The notes under the pieces: model-generated
Told to the model about the DNA's origin: nothing
Databases searched by the model: none
What the model saw: the letters and a program-made list of their open reading frames with translations, nothing else
Position numbers and translations under genes: made by a program
Assembly (NCBI GenBank): GCA_016415585.1
Contig: CP066552.1
Coordinates: forward strand, 2,976,001-3,040,000
DNA from: Pectobacterium carotovorum
GTDB taxonomy: Bacteria; Pseudomonadota; Gammaproteobacteria; Enterobacterales; Enterobacteriaceae
DNA: 64,000 nt
Direction of reading: 5' to 3'
Part shown: in pieces, positions 29,770 to 38,318 of the stretch
Layout of the letters: the number at the start of each line of letters is the position of its first letter
How positions within the stretch are numbered: position 1 is the first letter of the stretch

Positions 29770-31047
29770 ATGTCACTTACTGATACTAAAGTAAAAAATG
29801 CCAAGCCGTCAGAAAAGGCGGTGAAGCTGACTGACGGGTTTGGCCTCTACCTGCTGATACATCCCAACGGTTCCAAATACTGGCAGTTAGGCTATCGCTT
29901 TGAAGGGAAACAGAAGGTGTTTTCCATTGGTGTCTACCCTGCTGTTTCACTGGCTGATGCAAGGCAACGCCGGGATGAAGCGAAAAAGCTGTTAGCTTCT
30001 GGAATTGATCCTAGCGCTAAAAAGCAGGCTGACAACAAAATAGTTCAGGAAAAGCGTAACAATACCCGCGCTTTCAAAACTGTTGCTAAGAGCTGGTTTG
30101 CCACCAAAACCACATGGTCGGAAGATTATCAGCGTTCTGTCTGGACGCGACTCGAAACTTACCTGTTCCCTGATATTGGCAATAAAGATATTGCTGAACT
30201 GGATACAGGCGATCTGCTGATTCCTATCAAAAAGATAGAGAAGCTGGGTTATCTGGAAATTGCTATGCGGGTGAAACAGTACGCCACTGCCATCATGCGT
30301 TATGCCGTCCAGCAAAAGATGATCCGTTTCAATCCTGCCTATGACTTGGAAGGTGCGGTTCAGAAACCACAAACGGAACACCGCCCCGCTATTGAACTGG
30401 AAGAGATACCTACCCTACTGGAACGTATTGAAGCCTATAAAGGCCGTAGCAGGCTGACCCAATTGGCGATAAAACTCAATTTGCTGATTTTTGTCCGTTC
30501 CAGTGAACTCCGTTTTGCCCGTTGGTCAGAGATCGATTTCAAAAGTGCCTTATGGATTATCCCTGAACAACGTGAAGCCATTGAAGGGATCAAGCATTCA
30601 GGCCGTGGTGCAAAAATGCGCAGAAAACACTATGTTCCTCTATGCGATCAAGCACTGGCAATTTTAGAAGAACTTAAAGACCTAACTTATGACGTTAACG
30701 GTGATGACGGCTTTATCCTGACTGGCTGTTATGATGCGATGAAACCGATGAGTGAAAACACCATCAACAAAGCGCTACGCAAAATGGGCTATGACACCAA
30801 AACCGACCTGTGTGGTCATGGTTTCCGAACGCTGGCGTGTAGTGCCTTAATTGAATCGGGTATCTGGCCTGAAGATGTGGTTGAACTTCAGATGAGCCAC
30901 ATGGAAAAGAACAACGTTCGCGCTGCCTACACTCACAAGGCCAAGCACCTTGAGCAACGCCGCCTCATGTTGCAATGGTGGGCTGATTTTCTAGATGCTA
31001 ACAGCAACGGGATGGTTAGGCCGTTTGAGTTTGGGCAGAAGGGATGA
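29770..31047 (+). CDS. P4-type tyrosine-recombinase integrase
   Basis: This 425-residue protein has an N-terminal DUF4102-type arm-binding domain (MSLTDTKVKNAKPSEKAVKL) and a phage-type catalytic domain. The catalytic residues are visible: Arg in VRSSELRFARW near 241, the HxxR-like HGFRTLA near 352, and the nucleophile Tyr in AAYTHK near 386. The ATG at 29770 follows GGAGGG at 29757; an extension to 29704 is open but lacks a better site. P4-type integrases insert elements into tRNA 3' ends, and this one directly follows tRNA-Asn. It probably catalyses excision and integration of the island to its right. Confidence 0.93.
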   Translation: MSLTDTKVKNAKPSEKAVKLTDGFGLYLLIHPNGSKYWQLGYRFEGKQKVFSIGVYPAVSLADARQRRDEAKKLLASGIDPSAKKQADNKIVQEKRNNTRAFKTVAKSWFATKTTWSEDYQRSVWTRLETYLFPDIGNKDIAELDTGDLLIPIKKIEKLGYLEIAMRVKQYATAIMRYAVQQKMIRFNPAYDLEGAVQKPQTEHRPAIELEEIPTLLERIEAYKGRSRLTQLAIKLNLLIFVRSSELRFARWSEIDFKSALWIIPEQREAIEGIKHSGRGAKMRRKHYVPLCDQALAILEELKDLTYDVNGDDGFILTGCYDAMKPMSENTINKALRKMGYDTKTDLCGHGFRTLACSALIESGIWPEDVVELQMSHMEKNNVRAAYTHKAKHLEQRRLMLQWWADFLDANSNGMVRPFEFGQKG

Positions 31048-31213
31048 TAGCGAAAGGTCACGGATGGCCTATATATTATTAATATGTCAAATAGTAGTAT
31101 TAAATTTACTCTACCGCATCTTTTCAGAAGATGTAGCGAGAACAATGATAATATTTTCCCGTTATTTGTTCATCTGATTAATTTATTGACTTTACTGCGA
31201 CAGGAGTCGAGCA

Positions 31214-31525
31214 ATGATAGTAAGAACATGGCATGGTTGTGTACCACTGGAACATGCAGAAGGCTTTGCAACTCATCTTCAATTAACGGGGGTTAAACAT
31301 TCGCAAGGCATCAAAGGTAATAAAGGTGCTTTTGTTAAGCGAGTCACTCAGGGGAACTGGGAACATTTTTTCCTTGCTACTTACTGGACTGACATTGATG
31401 CAGTTAAGGCTTTTGCTGGTGAGGATTATCATATCGCCGTGACCTACCATGAAGATGATAGATTTTGCCTTTTATCTGATCCTTATGTTTTCCAGCATGA
31501 AGTTCAGGCTATACAGCCATTGTAA
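31214..31525 (+). CDS. Antibiotic biosynthesis monooxygenase (ABM)-like protein
   Basis: This 103-residue protein has the pattern of dimeric alpha-beta barrel monooxygenases. It begins IVRTWHGCVPLEHAEGFATH, and has the central strand HFFLATYWTDIDAVKAFAG and the typical HPYVFxHEV-like ending. The family covers quinol monooxygenases and haem-degrading enzymes, but many members have no known activity. The ATG at 31214 is preceded by CAGGAG. It is the first cargo gene after the integrase and has no clear partner. Confidence 0.6.
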   Translation: MIVRTWHGCVPLEHAEGFATHLQLTGVKHSQGIKGNKGAFVKRVTQGNWEHFFLATYWTDIDAVKAFAGEDYHIAVTYHEDDRFCLLSDPYVFQHEVQAIQPL

Positions 31526-31777
31526 CCATACATAATGTGAGTTCCATATCATATGGCATATGGCATAAGCGGACGAAAGGATAATAAAAAGGCGTAGACT
31601 CCGCCATTGTAGAGGCGATAATATTGAGTCTAATATATTAGCAATCGATTTTAGTTATAACATTTGAATTTTTCCAAAAGAAAGGTAAAGCATAACCATC
31701 GGTTATTTTTTCTTAATTTTTTACTGATGCACCATGCTTTTTAGCATAAAAATATTTCATCAAAAAAAGAGTGTAAG

Positions 31778-32698
31778 ATGAGAAATCAAGAGTATTGGGA
31801 GTTAGAATATCTAAACAATAGATATATGAAGCATCTTTCAGAGCAAGAACTCCAAGAAAGAACAATAGACATAATAGATAATATTACCACTTTGACAGAG
31901 AAAGGACAATTAGGATTACATTGTAGTGAAGAAAATGGACATTATTGGTTAATTCTATGGACACACCTACTAAAGGAATTCAATCTCCGATATGGCCCAT
32001 ACCCAAATGGATTTACTAATGAATTTATTAAAAATGCAGATATTGTCAAACCAACATACCCATCGCCTCCTAACTCAAAAGTGGCAATAGATAGTATAGG
32101 TGGAGTTGAGAGAAATCAATTATATAAGTTTGGACGCTACGAGTATCTATCAAAAATGTTTAAAAATGGGATAATGAGGATATCCCCTGCATCATCATAT
32201 AATGACCCATCATTAAATAAAGCCATTAGAGATGATGAGTTATCATTTGATATAAAACGAGTGTTCAATAATGTTGTAGTTTTAAATTCCAAGAGAAAAG
32301 TAACACCTACTTTCGGAGTGGTTCAATTTTCATTGAAAAGCAACACGAATTATTATGTACATTGTTTTTCCTCTGGCTATAACTTTCGTGAATACGATGA
32401 TTTTGAAGCTGATGCCTGTATAGTAATCAAAGAACCTCGCCAATTTATCAAGTGTTTATTTAAACACGCAAAGAAACATCTACCTAATTATGATTACTTT
32501 GCATCACCTGTTAAATATCTTGACCCATTAAATTGTGAACCAAATGATGTTGATTTGTTTTACTGTAAACATTTTAAATATAGCTATCAAAACGAATTTA
32601 GAGCCATTTGGATCCCTAAAAACCCAACTTTTAAATTAGAACCTATATTTATAGAAACAGGAAGCATGGAAAAATATGCGAAGTTAATAAGAATATAA
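31778..32698 (+). CDS. DUF2971-like protein
   Basis: This 306-residue, strongly AT-rich gene gives a protein resembling DUF2971. Features are LYKFGRYEYLSKMFKNGIM near the centre, SYNDPS, VHCFSSGYN and a C-terminal NEFRAIW. Proteins of this kind often lie in phage-defence or mobile regions, but the biochemical function is not established. It lies alone between the ABM-like gene and the retron and is convergent with the retron RT. The start ATG at 31778 follows AAAAAGAGTG. The family call is from pattern memory. Confidence 0.55.
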   Translation: MRNQEYWELEYLNNRYMKHLSEQELQERTIDIIDNITTLTEKGQLGLHCSEENGHYWLILWTHLLKEFNLRYGPYPNGFTNEFIKNADIVKPTYPSPPNSKVAIDSIGGVERNQLYKFGRYEYLSKMFKNGIMRISPASSYNDPSLNKAIRDDELSFDIKRVFNNVVVLNSKRKVTPTFGVVQFSLKSNTNYYVHCFSSGYNFREYDDFEADACIVIKEPRQFIKCLFKHAKKHLPNYDYFASPVKYLDPLNCEPNDVDLFYCKHFKYSYQNEFRAIWIPKNPTFKLEPIFIETGSMEKYAKLIRI

Positions 32699-32976
32699 AT
32701 AATTAACACTCAAGATAAAAGTAACATACCATCGCAACGCTGCGGATTATTCATGTTAATAACGACCAGAGCTGCAACAGTAATTTGAAAGATGCTTCAT
32801 AGACACACTGAACTCTGATATAACCATCAGACACCAATAGAGAAAAAATAATAACCAGAGCAGGTATAAATTAACAAATATAAGAACAGAGCCCTCTCTC
32901 CAATGAGGTTAACAGCGATGACCAAGTCACTATTTATTAATAGCATTTAAAAATTAAACCTATCAGGTTAGCTTAA

Positions 32977-33894
32977 TTAAATGTTTAAACCATCATAATA
33001 AAGCTTTAACTTTTCATATTTTTTTGAATCAACGCTTGCTACAAATGCAAGGATGCCATTTATGACTTCATGACTTTCGCAGCTATTTTTTTTAGTTAAA
33101 TGAAATATTTTATTTCGATAAAAATTATATTTCTTAGTTCCTAACCCAACAACAGGATGAGTAATTAATCCTGTAACTTCCCTTTTTGAACGAGGACCTG
33201 ATAACATTTCTTTATTTTTATTAATTACAAACCCTTCATCTTCAATAATCATACGAATAACTTTCCATGCCCTTTTTATCGTACTTAACTTATTGCCAGA
33301 TATTGTTATATCGTCAGCATAACGTGTGTATATCAGAGCGTTCTTATCAGAATACTTTCCCACCCGCTGATCTAATCTAAGGCATACTAAATTTGATAAA
33401 TACGGAGAACAAGGAGAGCCTTGGGGTAAATATCCATTAAGTGTACAGAACGATGTTAAGTAATATGATATATTTTTAGAATACCCAACAGCTCTAAATA
33501 CAGAGTATACATGGGTAGCTTTTATCGAAGGGAAAAAATCTTTTAGATCAATCTTCAAAACATATTGGTTTCCGCCATGCGGCAATGCATTGTCAAGCAA
33601 TGAGAGTTTCGGAACAAATCCTTTTGCATACCCAGATGGTGACAAATTCTCAAGTATATTTCGAAGAATCCATCGTTGTATTGCTTTGAGTTGACGATTA
33701 GGACTATCGATAGATCTCAACCCACCATTTTTTTTAGCAAGAGGGATATTGTAATAATAACGAGTATTGTTATTAACATATTGTGAGATGAGCGAGACAG
33801 GCAATCTCATAGTCACTGATAGATCTTCTAAAGATTGTAAGATTGGTAATGAAAGCAATCGTTGGGTATAAAGGCTTTGAGAATGATTAACCAA
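32977..33894 (-). CDS. Retron reverse transcriptase (Ec86-like)
   Basis: This 305-residue RT copies the msd part of the adjacent RNA into single-stranded DNA. RT motifs are visible: DLKDFFPSI near residue 123, LPQGSPCSPYLSN near 160, the catalytic YTRYADD near 189-195, and the retron VTG (KREVTGL) near 238. Alignment from memory with Ec86 RT is good throughout, from SLPILQSLEDLS to GLGTKKYN. The start is a TTG at 33894 preceded by GAGG; no ATG lies in frame before residue 29, and the full Ec86-like N-terminus needs the TTG. It follows the ncRNA and the NDT-like effector gene in the same direction. Confidence 0.93.
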   Translation of the reverse strand: MVNHSQSLYTQRLLSLPILQSLEDLSVTMRLPVSLISQYVNNNTRYYYNIPLAKKNGGLRSIDSPNRQLKAIQRWILRNILENLSPSGYAKGFVPKLSLLDNALPHGGNQYVLKIDLKDFFPSIKATHVYSVFRAVGYSKNISYYLTSFCTLNGYLPQGSPCSPYLSNLVCLRLDQRVGKYSDKNALIYTRYADDITISGNKLSTIKRAWKVIRMIIEDEGFVINKNKEMLSGPRSKREVTGLITHPVVGLGTKKYNFYRNKIFHLTKKNSCESHEVINGILAFVASVDSKKYEKLKLYYDGLNI

Positions 33895-33949
33895 GAATAT
33901 GCCTCATTTTAGAACCAGAAGTAGTTATAAGATAGAGATAGCTTAGAGA

Positions 33950-34184
33950 TAGCTCCTAACGGCTAAAGAGGAGATTTGGAGCGTAAATCCCGGGAGGGAT
34001 TTATGCTCTGAATCTCTTATAAGGCGTACGAGACACCAAAACTACGGGGCGTGGTTTTGGTGGGTCGATCGCCTTATCATGGCAAAGCTAAATTGTGGGC
34101 ATAAAGTTAAAGATTCTTTATCCACTGATCCCTTACACAGTGCTAAAGGCCTTGCGCCAATGTTTAGGACCCGCTTAGGAGCTA
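33950..34184 (-). ncRNA. Retron msr-msd RNA
   Basis: The region just before the RT gene has the expected retron layout. Repeat a1 (TAGCTCCTAA, minus strand, at 34175-34184) pairs with a2 (TTAGGAGCTA, minus, at 33950-33959). A conserved-looking TTTAGC near 34142-34147 could hold the branching G; it is followed by a small hairpin CACTG/CAGTG. Two long hairpins follow: 34019-34077 (outer ATAAGGCG/CGCCTTAT, inner stem CACCAAAAC/GTTTTGGTG) and 33971-34016 (GAGATT... with CGTAAATCCC/GGGATTTATG). Which hairpin is reverse-transcribed into msDNA cannot be fixed from sequence alone. Exact ends are uncertain by several bases. Confidence 0.85.
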
Positions 34185-34226
34185 AGCGCATTATACTACA
34201 CACAACACACTGGATGTCTAGGTTTT

Positions 34227-35093
34227 TTACATTTGCATGTTCATTACTTCGATGCGGAAATCATTGATCTTAGCAAGCGCAAAATACCTTTCAGATATCT
34301 CCTCGAAACCTTGTGCCGTCAATGAAAAATAACTACCTGTTTTATTTATATATAAAGAACGGATTAATGAGTGAATGGCTGCTTTACAGCCGACTTCTTC
34401 TTGAGAAGTAAGCTTACTTTCTATTAATAATGAAAGAATTTTATAAATTGATGAAACATCCAACCTATCAAAAATGTATATAAAAAGCAAAATATGATTT
34501 TGATATAATAGTATATTATTTATTGATTTTTTCCTTCTTCCATGCGGTATCATTTTTTTGATTTGTCTCAAAATCGGTTTGAAATGTTCAGGGTCAGAAT
34601 GATTAAAATCAAATGGCAAATCCATAATTTTCCCCTTATAAGATTTAACCAATCGAATAGGCCCGTGATTTATAAAACTTTTATCACTTTTGTATTTTCC
34701 CTGCCGAAGAACAAGCATCTTAGCAGCCAACTCTTTAAGCATAGAAAATGCACCTAACTCAGCAAATGATCCGGGACTTTCAGGAATCAAAATTATTAAA
34801 TCAACTGCATTAGCTAACTGAGCTTCTAATGATAACAGGCTATTAGAAGCTTGCCCCTCCAATAAATCTTCAAATAAATCCTCTGGATATGCCAATTGAT
34901 AGTTAGTATTTTTTTCTAAAACATCAGAAATTTTAAACCTGAAACTATTTTTATCAGATTTATCCTTTCCACAGATAAAAATGACTCGTTTCGTATCATT
35001 AACCCCGTTGATAATTAAATCTCTTAATGTAGGAATAAGTCTACCAATTTCGCTTTGATGAAAGTCACTGAAAAGCCTAAGTTTAGCAGTCAT
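34227..35093 (-). CDS. Retron effector, nucleoside-deoxyribosyltransferase-like (Ec86/St85 type)
   Basis: This 288-residue protein is the toxic effector of the retron. The N-terminal half is a nucleoside-deoxyribosyltransferase-like domain with YPEDLFEDLLEGQ, LLSLEAQLANAVDLIILIPE, and SPGSFAELGAFS near residues 105-116, whose Glu is the likely catalytic residue. The C-terminal half is a helix-rich, winged-helix-like region. The order effector, msr-msd, RT is the same as in retron Ec86, where the effector is held inactive by RT-msDNA and released on phage infection. I chose the ATG at 35093 (MTAKLRLFSDF) behind GGGA; the frame is open further to 35159. Confidence 0.88.
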   Translation of the reverse strand: MTAKLRLFSDFHQSEIGRLIPTLRDLIINGVNDTKRVIFICGKDKSDKNSFRFKISDVLEKNTNYQLAYPEDLFEDLLEGQASNSLLSLEAQLANAVDLIILIPESPGSFAELGAFSMLKELAAKMLVLRQGKYKSDKSFINHGPIRLVKSYKGKIMDLPFDFNHSDPEHFKPILRQIKKMIPHGRRKKSINNILLYQNHILLFIYIFDRLDVSSIYKILSLLIESKLTSQEEVGCKAAIHSLIRSLYINKTGSYFSLTAQGFEEISERYFALAKINDFRIEVMNMQM

Positions 35094-35249
35094 AATAATC
35101 CCTAACCTAGGGTTTGATTCTTCAAATATTTCACATACATATATAAAAAAACAAACCAAATACGCATCGCCATTTTAATCCAAAAATGCTATATAGATTA
35201 TCAATTTCGAAACCCAATAAGCAGTGAATATCCCATGCATCAACATGTC

Positions 35250-35425
35250 ATCCTTTCAGCTCCCCCAGCTTTTTCAGCTTCTGCTTAGCCAATTCCTTAA
35301 ACCAGCTCCCAGACTAATACTTGCATTGGCAGCAACTTCATCCAACACCTCGCTCAGTTCTGAGACTACGGGTATCTTAAAGATCGGAAACTTATCTACC
35401 GTAGATTTTCCAGTATCACGCTTAA
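35250..35425 (-). pseudogene. Possible decayed coding fragment
   Basis: On the minus strand a frame reads RDTGKSTVDKFPIFKIPVVS and SELSEVLDEVAANASISLG before a stop. A shifted frame continues with FKELAKQKLKKLGELKG and a stop. The composition looks like former protein sequence, but I do not recognise the family. It lies between the retron effector and two small plus-strand genes. Confidence 0.3.
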
Positions 35426-35569
35426 CAATTGACTAGCACTACTCCTAGCCTTAAATTGCAGCCGAAAAGGTTCACGTCTGCATACAAGGCTACCTATGAA
35501 CCAGTTTCGCCCCTGAAAGGTACTGCAATACCAGACAAGGGCTAACCTCAACGTTAGAAGGATAACGCT

Positions 35570-35677
35570 ATGGCTGTCTGTCAGTTTACCTATTCCCTTC
35601 CTGAAAATCTGCATCTGGCTACTGCTTTTTTTGCCACATACCAGCATCCAGCAACGGAGGTTTATCATGTTCGATAA
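35570..35677 (+). CDS. Small hypothetical protein, 35 residues
   Basis: A short frame (MAVCQFTYSLPENLHLATAF, ending HVR) begins at an ATG 8 bp after AAGGA. Its stop overlaps the start of the next small gene by 11 bp, the pattern of translational coupling. No function is recognised. Confidence 0.4.
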   Translation: MAVCQFTYSLPENLHLATAFFATYQHPATEVYHVR

Positions 35678-35846
35678 CACACCACTGGAACTGGAGGAAA
35701 TTATCGATCAATGTCGGGCATTAATTTACGCGATTGTTGAATTGGATGAACCCAAGGCAAAAGAGATTTTGACCTTCATTCTTTGGGAACGACTTGATCT
35801 GTTATTCCGTACTTTTCATACGCCAGAAGTGATACCCGTAGGCTAA
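35667..35846 (+). CDS. Small hypothetical protein, 59 residues
   Basis: The ATG at 35667 follows a strong GGAGG site at 35655-35659. The protein (MFDNTPLELEEIIDQCRALI, then ERLDLLFRTFHTPE) is acidic and helical and has no signal peptide or membrane segment. It overlaps the preceding 35-residue frame. I do not recognise it; it could be an island regulatory or accessory protein. Confidence 0.55.
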   Translation: MFDNTPLELEEIIDQCRALIYAIVELDEPKAKEILTFILWERLDLLFRTFHTPEVIPVG

Positions 35847-35995
35847 GGAAACTGGCATGAGGATAACGTATTAAGGCCACAAATTTAATTGTGTGGGAAG
35901 TAGAGCAGCACATACAGATTGTTGTGCTGCTATTTAATTTTTTTGATTACAGTTCGTCGTTATGAGATTTTTATTTTAATAAGTAAATAATCAGA

Positions 35996-36205
35996 CTATT
36001 TTTTAAAATCAACCTTACTGAAACAGTCTGGTGTTAATGTGATCCAAGCCAGTGTCTCACCATTATCATCACAAAACTCTATGTCATATGCAGGGGATGG
36101 TTCGTCATAAATGTGAACAATAGTCCCTAACATTCCTTTTTTTAATCCTTTCTCTGGAAGATCATTTTTTAAATAAATAACATCAAATAAAGAATAACTC
36201 GCCAT
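35996..36205 (-). CDS. DUF4926-like small protein, candidate immunity protein
   Basis: This 69-residue protein (MASYSLFDVIYLKNDLPEKG, then YDIEFCDDNGETLAWITLTP) fits the DUF4926 pattern, a small SH3-like beta protein common next to polymorphic toxins. It lies 17 bp downstream of the CPCC gene, which overlaps the PAAR toxin gene. It may be an immunity protein or an orphan immunity gene for a related toxin. Family call from memory. Confidence 0.65.
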   Translation of the reverse strand: MASYSLFDVIYLKNDLPEKGLKKGMLGTIVHIYDEPSPAYDIEFCDDNGETLAWITLTPDCFSKVDFKK

Positions 36206-36222
36206 GTATCCCTACTATTACA

Positions 36223-36417
36223 TCATTTAATTTTTTGGCCATTTTTAAAAGCTTCTCTGGCTTCATTTAAACTCATCTGATTTGCACCTCCTGCACAATC
36301 AGGTTCTCGCGACTGCACTGGGTCATCTTCCCAATTACATACAGGGCAAATTTCATAATCGCCCAAAGCGTAAATTGTTCTCTCCCCACAACATGGACAC
36401 AAGAATTTGTTGCTCAT
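36223..36417 (-). CDS. CPCC-type cysteine-rich protein, candidate immunity protein
   Basis: This 64-residue protein carries CPCCGE near its start and CPVCNWEDDPVQ in the middle, the signature of the Cys_rich_CPCC family, and probably binds zinc. Its ATG (36417) overlaps the stop of the PAAR toxin gene as ATGA, with GGGAG upstream, so the two are translationally coupled. Small genes in this position are usually immunity proteins; that role is inferred. Confidence 0.78.
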   Translation of the reverse strand: MSNKFLCPCCGERTIYALGDYEICPVCNWEDDPVQSREPDCAGGANQMSLNEAREAFKNGQKIK

Positions 36418-38129
36418 TGCTTCTCCCAATATAACATTTTATTCTTTGGCTTAAACATTGTCTTCGGAACACCATGTTTATTCATTACAGCGAATGTATT
36501 TGATTCTGGATGATAATATAAAGTATCACCATTGCCACGTTTTTTTATTAAAACCCCCGCAGGAGGATTGTTAACAAAATCATGTGTATCGTTAACATAT
36601 TCCTTAGAATTGTTATAGTTTTTTTCAGAAAACTCCTTCCGATGTTTTATCCAATGCGTATAAGCATTAGATACTGGGGTTAAATCTTCCGTTTTTGTCC
36701 AAATAGGCGTATCAATCTTTTTACTCAAATAAACATAAATCGGTGGAAACGCATTCTCAGGGAACACCAGAATGTAATCCCGAAAATCCTTCTCGTCCGG
36801 CATCGGTGTGGCAAGAATGCTAACATCACCCATCTCTGGAATTTCAAATCCCGGCACTGCTGACGGAATAACAGGCTGTTCACCGTGTGCCGTATCTGTG
36901 GGTAATTCCATGCCCGGATTGTCCGGTGTCCATAAAATCGTCGGTCCGGTTGCGCCCTCTTCCCAGAACTCGTAACGGTTATTGGGGAAATCATGTTTCA
37001 GTAATCTGACGCGAACCTGATCACGACCACTTTCCATACTGGTGTGGTAGCCAACCGCCTTCAGCCTGCCGGTTTCCTCATCTTCAATCCACTGATAACG
37101 AACCCGACTGGGCACCGTTCCCTGTTTCTTCGCTACCTCCAGTAGCTTTTCCTGTGTCAGCAAATCGTCTTTTTCACCTTTCAGGTGCTGCTGAATCAAT
37201 GCCCCCATCAGCAAGAAACTCTGCGCCATCTGCAACTGTCCTTGCCAGATTGATGGACCAGAAAGACGTTTCACCTGATGTGTCAGTGCCTTTGCGGCAT
37301 CCTGATTAGCCTGCGCTACCGCTCCCCCTGCTGCTGCGGTCGCCCCCGCCTGTGCTGCCGTTCCTGCCATTACCAGTTGTTGAGGTGGCGGCAACATTGC
37401 CGCATCCGCTTTACCCACTAACAGGTCGAATATTGTTTTATACCACGGCTCCATCGGGGGTATCTGAGGCTTGTTAATCCCATCGGGCGGGGTCTTGGGT
37501 AACGGTTCGTTTTTTCCGGCAAATGACTGAGGAGGAGAAACAGCAGAAGACGTATTTTTCTTTTTCGCTGCCTGCGCATACTGCTTTACCTCAACTGATT
37601 TTTCTTGCGAGGGATTAGCCTGCTCAACAGGTTCAGCGACATAAAAACTCATGTCCCCGATGTTGCCCTGTGGCTCGTCTTCCTTTCCCGCATCGGTACA
37701 ACCCGCGCCACGTAGACAGGATTTGGCAAAAACAGGTTCAACTGCCAGCATTGGTGTTAGTGCCAGTAATGGCGCACGGGTTAATGCTGCCTGTTTAGCG
37801 CATTCCTGAACCGGAGAACGATGGGGTGTATCACCAATAATGACGTTGCCACTGCCGGACGTGATGACTCCACCACAATTGATGCTGTCCCCAATACGCG
37901 CAGCATTTTTACCGTTAATAATGACGGTCGATGAACCTTCAGCAATTTTTCGCGGATGAACACCATGTGGTGCATTAGGACAGGGACAACCGTGAAGCAG
38001 AACGGTATCGCCTTTACGAGCCGCAGGCTGACCATTAATAATCACGTCAGGACTGCCTTCGATTATCGGGGTTTCAGGGAAGCAGTCATGACCACTTCCG
38101 ATATCATTAAGACGGGCAGCACCCGGCAT
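36414..38129 (-). CDS. PAAR-domain type VI secretion effector with S-type pyocin and C-terminal toxin domains
   Basis: This 571-residue protein has three parts. The PAAR domain (about residues 1-95: MPGAARLNDIGSGHDCF, ARKGDTVLLHGCPCPN, ARIGDSINCGG) caps the type VI VgrG spike. A linker is followed by an S-type pyocin domain (about 330-480: HDFPNNRYEFWEEG, YILVFPENAFPPIYVYLS). The C-terminal ~85 residues (THWIKHRKEFSEKNYNNSKE, PPAGVLIKKRGNGDTLYYHP, KTMFKP) resemble a small RNase-type toxin domain common in polymorphic toxins, perhaps of the BECR fold; that is tentative. The ATG at 38129 has AAGGA at ideal spacing; ATGs at 38135 and 38156 are possible. No vgrG or other secretion gene is near, so it would use a secretion system encoded elsewhere. 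Confidence 0.85.
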   Translation of the reverse strand: MPGAARLNDIGSGHDCFPETPIIEGSPDVIINGQPAARKGDTVLLHGCPCPNAPHGVHPRKIAEGSSTVIINGKNAARIGDSINCGGVITSGSGNVIIGDTPHRSPVQECAKQAALTRAPLLALTPMLAVEPVFAKSCLRGAGCTDAGKEDEPQGNIGDMSFYVAEPVEQANPSQEKSVEVKQYAQAAKKKNTSSAVSPPQSFAGKNEPLPKTPPDGINKPQIPPMEPWYKTIFDLLVGKADAAMLPPPQQLVMAGTAAQAGATAAAGGAVAQANQDAAKALTHQVKRLSGPSIWQGQLQMAQSFLLMGALIQQHLKGEKDDLLTQEKLLEVAKKQGTVPSRVRYQWIEDEETGRLKAVGYHTSMESGRDQVRVRLLKHDFPNNRYEFWEEGATGPTILWTPDNPGMELPTDTAHGEQPVIPSAVPGFEIPEMGDVSILATPMPDEKDFRDYILVFPENAFPPIYVYLSKKIDTPIWTKTEDLTPVSNAYTHWIKHRKEFSEKNYNNSKEYVNDTHDFVNNPPAGVLIKKRGNGDTLYYHPESNTFAVMNKHGVPKTMFKPKNKMLYWEKQ

Positions 38130-38318
38130 TGTCATTTTCCTTTGACAGTAAAACATTCCTTCTGAGGGCTGAATGTTGGGCGCTTTTTATGGATGATTCA
38201 ATACCGAAACCCGTATCAGGTGTCGATACAGAGATGATGGATAAGATTTTTATTTAGGGTCAGATATTATTTCTTATTAAGTCATAAACCTGTCAAAAAA
38301 TCCCTATTCCCCCTACTC

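Noticed and set aside
34079..34267. Plus-strand frame of 62 codons over the retron RNA
   Set aside because: It is antisense to the msr-msd region, whose paired repeats explain the sequence.
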